DNA from: Candidatus Nitrosopelagicus sp.
Lineage (GTDB): Archaea; Thermoproteota; Nitrososphaeria; Nitrososphaerales; Nitrosopumilaceae
Length of the DNA: 41,048 nucleotides
Direction of reading: 5' to 3'
Assembly (NCBI GenBank): GCA_022450565.1
Contig: JAKUOP010000009.1
Location: 35,432 to 76,479 of the forward strand
The first letter of the stretch is position 1. Each line of letters begins with the position of its first letter. The notes under the pieces were generated by a model. It saw nothing but the letters and a program-made list of their open reading frames with translations. It searched no databases and had not been told where the DNA came from. The translations under genes were made by a program, and so were the position numbers. Shown one piece after another: positions 1 to 8,076 of this stretch.

Positions 1-261
1 AATCCATTTATTTTTGAACAGATTAACGACTATCTGAAATATGGGGTCTACAAAAATTATAACTTCTCTGACAGACTGGAAGCATTTCTGGATTATGTTG
101 ATGCAACATCAAGATACAAAATAAAATTTGTAAACATAAAGGAACAGGCAATTCGATTCACAAAAGGGACTGTCGGTGGCAGTGTGTTACGAAAACGACT
201 TACAATAACCAAAGATATAGATGAATTGAAAGAAATTCTGATACAAACAGTTTCAGTCTAG
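1..261 (+). CDS. tRNA-dihydrouridine synthase, C-terminal fragment (5' end outside window)
   Basis: The open frame runs from base 1 to a TAG stop at 259-261 (86 residues) with no start in the window, so only the C-terminus is seen. It opens with NPFIFEQINDYLKYG, which matches the Dus-family segment G-N-P-x-I-F-x-x-I-x-x-Y-L-x-x-G. Later FTKGTVGGSVLRKRL matches the helical-domain segment ending in a conserved LR. Dus enzymes are FMN proteins that reduce uridine to dihydrouridine in the tRNA D-loop. The catalytic TIM barrel with its Cys would lie upstream of the window. The last 9 bases overlap the 3' end of the convergent mqnD. The family call rests on this short tail only. Confidence 0.72.
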   Translation, partial: NPFIFEQINDYLKYGVYKNYNFSDRLEAFLDYVDATSRYKIKFVNIKEQAIRFTKGTVGGSVLRKRLTITKDIDELKEILIQTVSV

Positions 262-1086
262 CGGTTCTGAAATTTTAATCTCAAATTCAGGCACCAGATC
301 TTTTTCACGTGCCATTTCAAACATTTTTCGGATTGATTTCTCTCCACCATCTCCCATGTTAACTGTAACAGGGTTAACATACATTTTGACAAATTTTTCT
401 ATCAGTTCTTCTGATTTTCCTCTACTATACTGCATTGCATATTCCAATGCATCTTTATCATGGTCCAATGCAAATTCAATTGAATTTTTCAGATACGTAT
501 CAAATTTTTTGATTGTATCCTTGTCAAATTTGTTGCTCATAACGTTAATTCCAAGAGGAACAGGTAATCCATCTGTTTCTTTATCCCACCATTCACCAAC
601 ATCAAGTATTTTCATAATCCCTTCCTGTTCAAATGATAACTGCGTCTCATGAATAACCAAACCGACATCAACCTGACCTGTTTTAACTGCATTTGGTATT
701 TCACTGAAATTCATTTCTACATAATCAAATTTTCCAATCATCAACTGCAATAGCAAAAATGCAGATGTCATTTTTCCAGGTATGGCAATCTTGGATTTTT
801 TTATTTCATCTATTGTCATATGTTTTGTTGCAGTGACAATTGGGCCGTAACCTATTCCAAAACTTCCCCCACTTCTAAGGATTGTGTAGTTCGGAATGTA
901 TGCACATGCATGAACCGAAACAGCAGTGACGTCAAGTTCTGGATTCTTTGCTCTGGAATTAAGATCTTCTATATCACCTATTACATGTTTTACAGTAAAA
1001 TCATCAGATTTTATCTTGCCAGTGAGCATGGCATAAAACATGAACGCATCATCTGAATCAGGGGTATGCCCAACAGAAATTTCCAC
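253..1086 (-). CDS. mqnD: 1,4-dihydroxy-6-naphthoate synthase-like protein (MqnD, futalosine menaquinone pathway)
   Basis: A 277-residue protein with the MqnA/MqnD periplasmic-binding-protein fold. The N-terminus VGHTPDSDDAFMFYAMLTGK fits the MqnD S-P-C/D-x-N-D-x-F-x-F-x-A-L region, and IAIPGKMTSAFLLL near residue 100 matches the family signature. MqnD converts cyclic dehypoxanthine futalosine to 1,4-dihydroxy-6-naphthoate in menaquinone synthesis in the cytoplasm. Thaumarchaea contain menaquinones, so the role is plausible. The start is GTG at 1084-1086, with a TATA-like TTTTTATTA (minus strand, 1108-1116) about 27 bases upstream, suggesting a leaderless transcript. The gene stands alone, and its stop lies inside the convergent upstream gene. 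No other mqn gene is here, though ubiX is in the window. MqnA is the main alternative. Confidence 0.8.
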   Translation of the reverse strand: MEISVGHTPDSDDAFMFYAMLTGKIKSDDFTVKHVIGDIEDLNSRAKNPELDVTAVSVHACAYIPNYTILRSGGSFGIGYGPIVTATKHMTIDEIKKSKIAIPGKMTSAFLLLQLMIGKFDYVEMNFSEIPNAVKTGQVDVGLVIHETQLSFEQEGIMKILDVGEWWDKETDGLPVPLGINVMSNKFDKDTIKKFDTYLKNSIEFALDHDKDALEYAMQYSRGKSEELIEKFVKMYVNPVTVNMGDGGEKSIRKMFEMAREKDLVPEFEIKISEPLD

Positions 1087-1186
1087 AATTTATCATCAAA
1101 ATTTGGTAATAAAAAACATTAGAATTAACAAAATCAACGGTGGTTTAGTGCAAAAAGCTTTTCAAACTGTTCATATGTAATAAGTT

Positions 1187-1309
1187 ATGATATGTGGTAA
1201 CTGTGAGAAGCGCAAACATTACGAATGTATAGATTGTCAGAACAATCATACAACTGAGTTATGTGATTGCGATTGTCATAAAACCGCGCAGCATAATCAC
1301 GAACAATAA
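1187..1309 (+). CDS. Cys-rich zinc-binding microprotein (40 aa)
   Basis: A short ORF starting ATG at 1187 and ending TAA at 1307-1309. The 40-residue product has C3-x2-C6, C14-x2-C17 and a C26-x-C28-x-C30-H31 cluster: seven Cys and several His in 40 residues. This is typical of a small zinc (or other metal) binding protein of the kind abundant in thaumarchaea. The dense, regularly spaced Cys pattern is strong evidence of coding. It lies in the gap between mqnD and the CoA-binding gene and is transcribed toward the latter. Function is unknown; a protein-protein or nucleic-acid adaptor is possible. Confidence 0.62.
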   Translation: MICGNCEKRKHYECIDCQNNHTTELCDCDCHKTAQHNHEQ

Positions 1310-1342
1310 CTATAATTATAAAAATACTCATTTTGATTTTGT

Positions 1343-1753
1343 ATGAACATTGATTCACACACCGATGATGAGATAAGGGATATTCTAAATATGAAAAAAG
1401 TTGCAGTAATTGGAATGTCAAAATATAATGAAAAAGCTGCACATTTTGTTCCAAAGTATTTACTTCAGAACGGATATGATGTTACCCCTGTCAATCCTAC
1501 AGCTGAGGAAATCCTTGATAAAAAATGTTACACAGAGGTAACTGAAATTCCATATGATGTAGACATTGTAGACATATTCAGACCATCTGAAGACATACCT
1601 TCTGTAATTAACGGCGTGTTAAAGAAAAAACCCAAAGTGATGTGGTTACAAGAAGGAATTCATAATCCCGATGCAGAACAGTTAGCAAGAGATTCAGGAA
1701 TAGATGTCATATTCAACAGATGTATGCTTGCAGAGCACCAACGATTGATGTGA
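1343..1753 (+). CDS. CoA-binding domain protein (YccU-like)
   Basis: A 136-residue single-domain Rossmann protein. KKVAVIGMSKYNEKAAHFVP (from residue 18) is the nucleotide-binding beta-alpha-beta of the CoA_binding_2 family. DVTPVNPTAEEILDKKCY and the later KVMWLQEGIHNPDAEQLA are further family segments, with the usual Cys (RCML) near the C-terminus. The length matches stand-alone YccU-type proteins, which bind CoA but have no established reaction. The next gene starts one base after its stop, so the two are probably co-transcribed. This family assignment is strong; the physiological role is not known. Confidence 0.85.
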   Translation: MNIDSHTDDEIRDILNMKKVAVIGMSKYNEKAAHFVPKYLLQNGYDVTPVNPTAEEILDKKCYTEVTEIPYDVDIVDIFRPSEDIPSVINGVLKKKPKVMWLQEGIHNPDAEQLARDSGIDVIFNRCMLAEHQRLM

Positions 1754-1754
1754 T

Positions 1755-2111
1755 ATGTCCTCGTTCAAGTTATTTTTTGAGGAATTACTAATTCTAGTAG
1801 AGAAATATGAGAAAAAACAAGTTATGATCAAAGTTGAGAGTGAGCCGGATTATGAATTTATAAAAATTTTTGGTGAAAAAATTGACTCGATACTAAGAGC
1901 CAAGACTGGTCTTAATGATGTATCAGAATTGGCATACACCACTGCTGAACATCATCCATACTGGGCATTACTTTACAATTGTTCAGAAATATCAAAAACC
2001 CTTCTTGAAAAATGGAATGATAAAATTACATCTGAAGAAATGAACGAGATTAAGTGGCATATCAAAGAGATTGAAAATAGTTGTAAAAAATTAGAAGACA
2101 CGTCACAATAA
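1755..2111 (+). CDS. Hypothetical alpha-helical protein (118 aa)
   Basis: I do not recognise the family. The ATG at 1755 follows the stop of the CoA-binding gene by one base, which argues for translational coupling and an operon. The product is acidic and rich in Lys/Glu with predicted helices throughout. It has no signal peptide or membrane segment. A distinctive central stretch is TTAEHHPYWALLYNCSEI, with a His-His-Pro-Tyr-Trp motif and a Cys. It could be a small cytosolic helper of the upstream CoA-binding protein, but that rests on gene order only. Confidence 0.75.
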   Translation: MSSFKLFFEELLILVEKYEKKQVMIKVESEPDYEFIKIFGEKIDSILRAKTGLNDVSELAYTTAEHHPYWALLYNCSEISKTLLEKWNDKITSEEMNEIKWHIKEIENSCKKLEDTSQ

Positions 2112-2160
2112 TTCTATCAACTGAAGTCAGAGATAAATAACATATCATTAGAATTCATTC

Positions 2161-3381
2161 ATGGTAATCAAGATAGGAATAATAGGAAAAACCAATACTG
2201 GAAAAACCACTTTTTTTAATTCGGCAACACTATCTTCATCTGAAATTTCTACATATCCATTTACAACTAAAACACCCGAATCATCTGTTGCTAACGCAAT
2301 TACTTTGTGTGTTCATATGGAATTTAATGTTCAAGACGAACCAAATAATTCCAAATGTACAGATGGTTGGAGATATGTACCAGTTGAATTAATTGATCTG
2401 CCTGGATTGATCAAGGATGCATGGAAAGGGAAAGGTCTTGGTAACCAATTTTTATCAATCGCAGCACAATCTGATGCATTGTTACACGTAGTTGATTGTT
2501 CGGGAAGTATTGATGCATCTGGAAAAATCTCCGAGGCAGGTACTGGTGATCCAGTATCTGATTTTGCAGACATTGAAGAGGAATTAATAATGTGGTATCA
2601 AAAAATTTTAGAGGGTAATAGGGATAAGGTATCAAAAAATATTAACTCTGGAACTGAGTTAGTTGATGCATTTACTGAGCTCTATATGGGAATTGGAGTT
2701 AAAAAGAATCATGTCATTACCGCATTGAAAACATCTGAATTAGAGGAAAAAAAGTTTGATGATTATGATTCACAAGATACGAAGCAGTTTGCAAAGATAC
2801 TCAGAAAGATTTCCAAACCAACACTGATTGTTGCAAATAAAATTGATGTCCCAGGTGCTGATAAGAATTTCAACCGGCTTCGTGAAAGATACAACGAAGT
2901 AATTACTGTTCCAGCAAGTGCAGACAGTGAATTGACACTTAGACGTGCTGAACAACAGAATCTAATCAAGTATTCACCTGGTTCTGAACAATTTGAAATT
3001 GTTAATCCTGAAAAACTAAATGATAAACAAAAAAAGGCACTTGATTTCATCAAAAAAGATATCATGGGTGAATACATGAGAACCGGTGTTCAGTTTGCAA
3101 TCAATGTCACTGTATTCAAATTATTAAAAATGAACTCTATCTATCCTGTTGCTAATGAAGATACTCTTTCTGATAAAAAAGGCAGAGTACTACCAGATCT
3201 AATTTTAGTTAAGGAAGGCGCAACCATAAAAGATCTTGCAAATGAAATTCACACAGGTTTATCAAAGGGGCTATTATACGGAAAGGACCTGCGTTACAAT
3301 CTTAGATTACCAACGCACTATCAATTACGAGATAGAGATGTGATATCTTTAGTTAGTGCAACAAAGAAATCTACTGGGTAA
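2161..3381 (+). CDS. Obg/YchF-family GTP-binding protein with TGS domain
   Basis: A 406-residue P-loop GTPase. G1 is GKTNTGKT at residues 9-16, G3 is DLPG at 79-82 and G4 is NKID at 226-229. Because G4 is the canonical NKxD, GTP rather than ATP is expected, unlike bacterial YchF/OLA1, which carry NxxE. The long helical insert between G3 and G4 and the C-terminal TGS-like segment (about 330-406, ending RLPTHYQLRDRDVISLVSAT) fit the archaeal YchF/MJ1332 branch of the Obg superfamily. These proteins act with ribosomes or translation factors. The next gene, a SelB/EF1A-like protein, begins 16 bases downstream, so a translation-linked operon is likely. Confidence 0.88.
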   Translation: MVIKIGIIGKTNTGKTTFFNSATLSSSEISTYPFTTKTPESSVANAITLCVHMEFNVQDEPNNSKCTDGWRYVPVELIDLPGLIKDAWKGKGLGNQFLSIAAQSDALLHVVDCSGSIDASGKISEAGTGDPVSDFADIEEELIMWYQKILEGNRDKVSKNINSGTELVDAFTELYMGIGVKKNHVITALKTSELEEKKFDDYDSQDTKQFAKILRKISKPTLIVANKIDVPGADKNFNRLRERYNEVITVPASADSELTLRRAEQQNLIKYSPGSEQFEIVNPEKLNDKQKKALDFIKKDIMGEYMRTGVQFAINVTVFKLLKMNSIYPVANEDTLSDKKGRVLPDLILVKEGATIKDLANEIHTGLSKGLLYGKDLRYNLRLPTHYQLRDRDVISLVSATKKSTG

Positions 3382-3397
3382 AATTAATGATGTACTA

Positions 3398-4315
3398 ATG
3401 GAATCTGTAAATTTTGTAATCTTGGGTGATCAGTCAATTGCAACTGAATTCGGAAAAAAAGGTACCTCCACTGATCTAACATTGTTTGACAGAAAGGAAT
3501 CAGAAAAAATATACACATTTGTTACTCCAAATGGATTTCCAGAAAAAATTCAGCCTTTATTTCAGGCAATCGCATTAGCTGAATATGTAATATTTCATGT
3601 AACTGCGCTTGACAAATTTATTGGCGAGCAGATTCTTGCATTGGATGCACTTGGAAAAAAAGATGGTGTGTTAAGTCATTCATATGATGTTGATGAATCA
3701 AGACTTGATTTGATGATAAAAGGGACTGTGATTGAGGGATACAAAAAAATTGAAAAAGACAAAATCAGAGAAGATCTTGCAAACTTTGCTGTAATAAAAA
3801 AAGATGGCAAAACAAGTATTGTAATTGATCACACGTTTGATGTAAAAGGAGTAGGTACTGTTGCATTAGGGAAGGTTTTATCTGGAAAGGTCACACAGTA
3901 TGACAAGATTTTACATCATCCCTCTAAAACTGAGGCAATGATAAAGTCAATTCAGATGCATGATGATGATGTAAAAGATTCTGTTTGCCCTGCAAGAGTA
4001 GGATTATCCTTGAAAAACATAAAGCATGATGAGATTACACGTGGTGATATACTATCAAATGATTCTGAAATTAACGTTGCCACGGAAATTACAATTAATT
4101 TTAAGCAAAATCAGTTTTTCAAAGAAACTATTTCTGAAAACCAAATGTGTCTTGTGAATATCGGGCTTCAAATAAAGGCTGCAAAATTTGCATCTATTTC
4201 CCCTGTAAAACTAATCTTTGAAAAACCAGTTGTAATAATGCCTGACGATGTGTGTGTACTATTAAAACCAGAATCAAATTCAGTTCGTATTATTGGAAGT
4301 GGTGCTCCACAATGA
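3398..4315 (+). CDS. SelB/EF1A-like protein lacking GTPase motifs
   Basis: A 305-residue protein if the ATG at 3398 is used. A GTG at 3356 in the same frame would overlap the previous gene, and the residues it adds look non-family-like. The middle (about residues 145-230) is a clear EF-Tu domain 2: FDVKGVGTVALGKVLSGKV, then SIQMHDDDV and ARVGLSLKNI..ITRGDIL, as in SelB and EF1A. A domain-3-like barrel follows. The N-terminal about 120 residues occupy the place of the G domain but show no GxxxxGK[ST], DxxG or NKxD, so it is probably a pseudo-GTPase. It may bind tRNA or the ribosome. It sits directly behind a real GTPase and overlaps a zinc-ribbon gene by ATGA. Confidence 0.82.
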   Translation: MESVNFVILGDQSIATEFGKKGTSTDLTLFDRKESEKIYTFVTPNGFPEKIQPLFQAIALAEYVIFHVTALDKFIGEQILALDALGKKDGVLSHSYDVDESRLDLMIKGTVIEGYKKIEKDKIREDLANFAVIKKDGKTSIVIDHTFDVKGVGTVALGKVLSGKVTQYDKILHHPSKTEAMIKSIQMHDDDVKDSVCPARVGLSLKNIKHDEITRGDILSNDSEINVATEITINFKQNQFFKETISENQMCLVNIGLQIKAAKFASISPVKLIFEKPVVIMPDDVCVLLKPESNSVRIIGSGAPQ

Positions 4316-4431
4316 AACCTGTAAGAGCATGCCCAATATGTCCTGAATGTGGCTCCAAAAAATTTGAGAGACTAAAAGTTGACTCGATAAAGGTTCAGTG
4401 TTCAAATTGCAAAAAAATCATTCCACTTTAG
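4312..4431 (+). CDS. Zinc-ribbon microprotein (39 aa)
   Basis: The ATG at 4312 overlaps the TGA of the EF-like gene (ATGA), the classic sign of translational coupling. The product is 39 residues with C7-x2-C10-x2-C13 and C30-x2-C33, a two-knuckle zinc ribbon (CPECGS then CSNCKK). The fold resembles the ribbons found in ribosomal and transcription-associated small proteins. Its co-expression with a YchF-like GTPase and a pseudo-EF suggests a ribosome-related role, but this is inference from position. Confidence 0.72.
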   Translation: MKPVRACPICPECGSKKFERLKVDSIKVQCSNCKKIIPL

Positions 4432-4486
4432 ATCCTAGAAAACCACTATACTATTATCTCTTAAACTTCTAATTGATTTATGCCGT

Positions 4487-4603
4487 ATGGCTATGATAAA
4501 ACCAGAACAGAGAGACGATGTTAAAAATTGTCAGAAATTATTGTATGTTTTTGAGGTAGGTAAACTTTGTATCGAATGTGCCAGAAAAGAGCCAAAAAAA
4601 TAG
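4487..4603 (+). CDS. Small CxxC protein (38 aa)
   Basis: An ORF from ATG 4487 to TAG 4601-4603, with an alternative start at the third codon (4493). The 38-residue product has C15 and a C28-x2-C31 pair (LCIECARK) and a lysine-rich tail. The coding case is moderate: the pattern resembles half of a zinc ribbon, but three Cys leave an incomplete metal site unless it dimerises. It lies between the zinc-ribbon gene and the convergent fen gene. Confidence 0.5.
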   Translation: MAMIKPEQRDDVKNCQKLLYVFEVGKLCIECARKEPKK

Positions 4604-4619
4604 ATTAAAAATATTTTTT
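4604..4619. terminator. A/T-rich bidirectional terminator candidate
   Basis: Between the convergent 38-aa gene and fen there are only 14 bases, containing an A run followed by a run of T. Archaeal termination uses T-runs on the non-template strand, and this stretch offers one in both directions. Weak, composition-based call. Confidence 0.3.
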
Positions 4620-5640
4620 AAAACCATTTTTCTAGAGTTTGACTTTTTTTCTCTAAATTCTTTTTTAGTCTGTTTAGCGACGAGTCTATTCTATCACGTG
4701 AGAAACTTCTTTCGTTAGATAAATAGTCTGCTATTCCATCATAATCAATTTTACCAAACTCAATTTTATCAACTTTGGCAATTTCAGGTTCTAGAAAGAT
4801 CTTGCGTATTGCGTTAAAATCAATCTGTTCTAACTGTTCTTGAATCTGGGCAACATCCTCCAATCTTCCATTTTCTTTTATCATTTTGATTGCAGTTTTA
4901 GGACCAATTCTTTCGAATCCGTCTGGATTAAAATCAGTACCAATCAAAATTCCAATATCAATAAGCTGTTCGCGTGTAACTCCAAGTGCATCTAGATTTT
5001 TTTTATAGTTAATAATTTCTGGTTCAATATCGATGTACGTATTTCTGTTGGGAAGTTTTCTTCTCCCACTATTTGTAAAATTTCTAACTAGATTTTTTGC
5101 TCCAAATAGTATGGAATCAAAGTCTTGGCTTGCAGCAACGTCAGCCATTCCATTTTTTGTTAGAAGTGCAGCTGTTGCTTCACCTTCAGATGGTGCTTGG
5201 ATATGTGGAATTCCAAATAAATCCAAAAGATGTTTTGAATCGTCAACCATCCCATCTCTCATTGACGTTGTCTGCTGTGCATATTTTCTGGCGTCCTCCA
5301 TTTTTCCTTCAGACAATGCTTTTTCATATTTTACAGTGGCATCTTTTTTGATTCGTTTTCTATGTTCAATCTCTGCTGATTTCAGTGATGGTGGTTTTCC
5401 ATCAAAAATGTATACTGGTTTTATCCCTAACGACAAAAAATTGATATTTCTATAAAATAACCCTGTCATGTGACTAGTAACTCTACCCTGTGAATCTGTT
5501 AACTGCATTCCATCTGGACCACGAATTATTGCTAGAAATTGATAAATTGCATTATAAGCGTCGATTGCTACAATTTTGTTTGTAAATGACTCGAGTTTTG
5601 TTTTCTCACGAATTAGTAGTGGTTTTAGATCTAATCCCAT
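4618..5640 (-). CDS. fen: Flap endonuclease 1 (FEN1)
   Basis: A 340-residue structure-specific nuclease that cuts 5' flaps in Okazaki-fragment maturation and base-excision repair. The N region shows [10 protein letters not shown] and YIFDGKPP. The I region shows [10 protein letters not shown] and [12 protein letters not shown], which carry the metal-binding acidic residues, followed by the helix-hairpin-helix-type [19 protein letters not shown]. The extreme C-terminus QTLEKWF is a PIP box for binding the sliding clamp PCNA. Length and order match archaeal FEN1. The ATG at 5640 is preceded by A/T-rich sequence before the divergently oriented tRNA. Confidence 0.96.
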   Translation of the reverse strand: MGLDLKPLLIREKTKLESFTNKIVAIDAYNAIYQFLAIIRGPDGMQLTDSQGRVTSHMTGLFYRNINFLSLGIKPVYIFDGKPPSLKSAEIEHRKRIKKDATVKYEKALSEGKMEDARKYAQQTTSMRDGMVDDSKHLLDLFGIPHIQAPSEGEATAALLTKNGMADVAASQDFDSILFGAKNLVRNFTNSGRRKLPNRNTYIDIEPEIINYKKNLDALGVTREQLIDIGILIGTDFNPDGFERIGPKTAIKMIKENGRLEDVAQIQEQLEQIDFNAIRKIFLEPEIAKVDKIEFGKIDYDGIADYLSNERSFSRDRIDSSLNRLKKNLEKKSQTLEKWF

Positions 5641-5720
5641 ATCTATACTAAAATTTGCATGTTTTTTTTGTTTACTATTTTAATCGATTCACTATTTTAG
5701 GGCTAATTACAAAATATTTC

Positions 5721-5820
5721 GTCGGGATAGCCAAGCTCGGTCCAAGGCGGACGCCTCGAAATCTCAAAACAGGATAGCGTCTGTGCATTGCACACGGGGG
5801 TTCAAATCCCTCTCCCGGCG
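5721..5820 (+). tRNA. tRNA-Ser(CGA) with a short intron in the anticodon loop
   Basis: The acceptor stem GTCGGGA (5721-5727) pairs with TCCCGGC (5813-5819), with one U-G pair. The D stem is GCC/GGC. The anticodon stem GACGC (5750-5754) pairs with GCGTC (5777-5781). The class II variable arm TGTGC-ATT-GCACA is a perfect stem. The T arm is GGGGG-TTCAAAT-CCCTC. G73 at 5820 is the discriminator expected for archaeal tRNA-Ser (Leu would have A). The region between the anticodon stems is 22 nt instead of 7, so about 15 nt (5761-5775) is an intron at the canonical 37/38 position, leaving the loop CTCGAAA with anticodon CGA at 5757-5759. CCA is not encoded. Confidence 0.93.
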
Positions 5821-5828
5821 ATAATCAT

Positions 5829-7229
5829 TTAGGTATCTGCTTTAATTTCTTCTTTTTTCATCCACAGTGTTTTTTCTTTGTGGTCAATGAGATGAATTCC
5901 CATATCTGAAATTTTATCTCTTATTGTGTCAGCCTCTTCAAACTGTTTATTTTTTCTACATTCTTCTCTTTTTCCAATTAATTCAAAGACAGACTTTATT
6001 TCGTCATCTGTTGCTTTAATCAATTTTAGACCTAAGACATCTAACATGTATTCTAATATCGGCATTGCCATGCCTGTAATATCTTTTGTAATTTTTTCTT
6101 CTGCAGCAAGTCCGTTAATAATTTTTATCATGTTGAAGAATTCAGTTAGTGCCAGTGGTGTATTAAAATCATTTTCTATTGCGGCGTCAAACTTTTGTTT
6201 TGAATTTAAAATATCTGATGAAATACTATCCAAACCACCTATTCCATCAGCTAATCGTAATTCATAGTAGCATGTTTCTAACTGCCTCCATTTCACAAGA
6301 TTTTCCTTTAGAAGTTCTTCAGTGTAATCAATCGGTTTTGAATAATGTCCAGAAAGAGAAAAAAGCCTGATTATGTTTGGACCCCAATTCTCTAACACAT
6401 GTCGAACAGTTTTCACATTTCCTAATGACTTGGACATTTTTTCCCCGTTAATTGTAATCATGCCAGCATGCATCCAAATTTTTGCAAAAGGTTTTCCAGT
6501 AAATGATTCCGATTGTGCAATCTCATTTTCATGATGAGGAAATATTAGATCACGACCACCACCATGGATATCAAAATTTTCACCCAGATATTTGATACTC
6601 ATTGCCGAACATTCAATATGCCAGCCTGGTCTGCCTGAACCCCATGGACTATCCCAAACTGGTGAGGAATCAGAAAATTTCCAAAGAGCAAAATCTAGTG
6701 GGTTATTTTTTGATTCATCAACTTCAATCCTAGACCCACTTTCTAACTCCTCAATGTTCTTTTTTGATAATTTTCCATATTCAGAAAACTTTGAGACACT
6801 GAAATACACACCATTCTTAGCGGTGTAGGCAATTTTTTTTGTAATTAAATCTGAAATGAGGCTTATCATATCTGGTATGTGTTCAGTTGCTTTTGGATAC
6901 TCTACAGCTCTTTTGATATTTAGTGCATCAAATTCTTCGAAATAATTTTCAATGTATTTTTTACTAACTGAATCTGTTGAGGTAGCAGTATCAGATGCTT
7001 TTTTAATTATTTTATCATCTACATCAGTAAAATTTTGAATTAGATCAACGTCATTACCATTTGCTTCGAGAAACCTGCGTAATGTATCAAAAATGACAAT
7101 TGTCCTTGCATGACCAATATGTGCATCGTCATATACCGTGACCCCACACAAGTAAATTCTAATTTTCTCATCAATTAGTAACTGTTTTCTACTGTTGCTT
7201 AATGTATCGTGAATTACTAATCCAGTCAT
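5829..7229 (-). CDS. cysS: Cysteinyl-tRNA synthetase
   Basis: A 466-residue class I aminoacyl-tRNA synthetase that charges tRNA-Cys. The zinc ligand C28 lies in LCGVTVYDDAHIGHARTI, with the HIGH motif at residues 37-40. GRPGWHIECSAM supplies the second zinc Cys and the catalytic core. GEKMSKSLGN, around residue 262, is the KMSKS loop. The helical anticodon-binding region follows, with a C-terminus of normal length. nadE lies 8 bases upstream on the same strand, so they are probably co-transcribed. The 3' end is 8 bases from the tRNA-Ser gene, which is on the other strand. Confidence 0.97.
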   Translation of the reverse strand: MTGLVIHDTLSNSRKQLLIDEKIRIYLCGVTVYDDAHIGHARTIVIFDTLRRFLEANGNDVDLIQNFTDVDDKIIKKASDTATSTDSVSKKYIENYFEEFDALNIKRAVEYPKATEHIPDMISLISDLITKKIAYTAKNGVYFSVSKFSEYGKLSKKNIEELESGSRIEVDESKNNPLDFALWKFSDSSPVWDSPWGSGRPGWHIECSAMSIKYLGENFDIHGGGRDLIFPHHENEIAQSESFTGKPFAKIWMHAGMITINGEKMSKSLGNVKTVRHVLENWGPNIIRLFSLSGHYSKPIDYTEELLKENLVKWRQLETCYYELRLADGIGGLDSISSDILNSKQKFDAAIENDFNTPLALTEFFNMIKIINGLAAEEKITKDITGMAMPILEYMLDVLGLKLIKATDDEIKSVFELIGKREECRKNKQFEEADTIRDKISDMGIHLIDHKEKTLWMKKEEIKADT

Positions 7230-7237
7230 ATGTTTGC

Positions 7238-8020
7238 TTAAAGATGTTCAGGTGTTATTCGTTTATGTTCGCTTTTTTTGTATAATTGGTAGATTTTCTC
7301 TACAGTCTCACTTTCGATTTTAGTTTGGCTGACAGTTTCATCAACGGATAATTTTTTGTCAATAATGCAGTATAATATACAGTCAATTTCATCATATGTG
7401 GCACCTATTTCTGATTCAGCAACATGGTTTGGCCACAAATTTGGGCTGCTTTTCTTTGTAATTATATTATTTGGCAATCCAAGTTCTTTTGCAATTTGTC
7501 TTATTTGGGTTTTGTATAGTGATACAATTGGCAGTAGATCAGCCGCACCATCACCAAATTTTGTGAAATACCCTATGTTGAATTCGCTTTTGTCACTTGA
7601 ACCTAGGACTAAAAGATTTTTCGAGTTTGCATAATAATACAAAAGATTTTTTCTAATTCGAGCTCTAAGATTCCCTAATGCAAGATCATTAGGTTCCAAG
7701 ACATTGTAGTATTCTCTGTGAATTGAATTAATGTCAATTAATTTGTAATTAATTCCAAGCGTATCTACAATTTTAATCGCATCTTCAGTTTCTTCTTTTG
7801 GGGAAATTTTTGAATCTGGCATTATTAGTGCAAGTGTTTTTTCTTTCATTGATTTAGCACAAAGATATGCTATAACTCCAGAATCAATTCCACCACTCAA
7901 ACCAAAAATAACTCCATCTTTATTATAATTATTACATTTTTGAATTATTCCAGTTTGAATGCTCTTGCTTAATTCGGCATAATTTAGATTTTTTATTTCG
8001 TTTAGAATATCTTCATTCAT
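7238..8020 (-). CDS. nadE: NH3-dependent NAD+ synthetase
   Basis: A 260-residue adenine-nucleotide alpha-hydrolase family enzyme that amidates deamido-NAD+ to NAD+ using ATP and ammonia. The PP-loop SGGIDS lies at residues 42-47 (IFGLSGGIDSGVIAYL). LVLGSSDKSEFNIGYFTKFGDGAADLLPI is the substrate- and ATP-binding segment, of which GYFTKFGDGAADLLPI is highly conserved. The N-terminal nitrilase/glutaminase domain of long NadE forms is absent, hence the ammonia-dependent type. It starts at ATG 8018-8020 and leads into cysS. Confidence 0.96.
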   Translation of the reverse strand: MNEDILNEIKNLNYAELSKSIQTGIIQKCNNYNKDGVIFGLSGGIDSGVIAYLCAKSMKEKTLALIMPDSKISPKEETEDAIKIVDTLGINYKLIDINSIHREYYNVLEPNDLALGNLRARIRKNLLYYYANSKNLLVLGSSDKSEFNIGYFTKFGDGAADLLPIVSLYKTQIRQIAKELGLPNNIITKKSSPNLWPNHVAESEIGATYDEIDCILYCIIDKKLSVDETVSQTKIESETVEKIYQLYKKSEHKRITPEHL

Positions 8021-8076
8021 AACTGTAATTTATGATAATCTCATTAAAAGTATACTAAATTTTTAGAACTTTATTC

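Noticed and set aside
1146-1155. TAGTGCAAAA, a reversed partial match to the GTTAGCACTA motif before the 1187 gene
   Set aside because: Two mismatches outside the core and spacing unlike the other sites; kept out of the set.
3356-3397. GTG start for the EF-like gene overlapping the YchF-like gene
   Set aside because: The extra 14 residues are not family-like; the ATG at 3398 leaves a normal 16-base gap.
5721-5820. Reading the class II tRNA as tRNA-Leu
   Set aside because: Discriminator is G and the anticodon in the loop is CGA; Leu would need A73 and a xAG/xAA anticodon.
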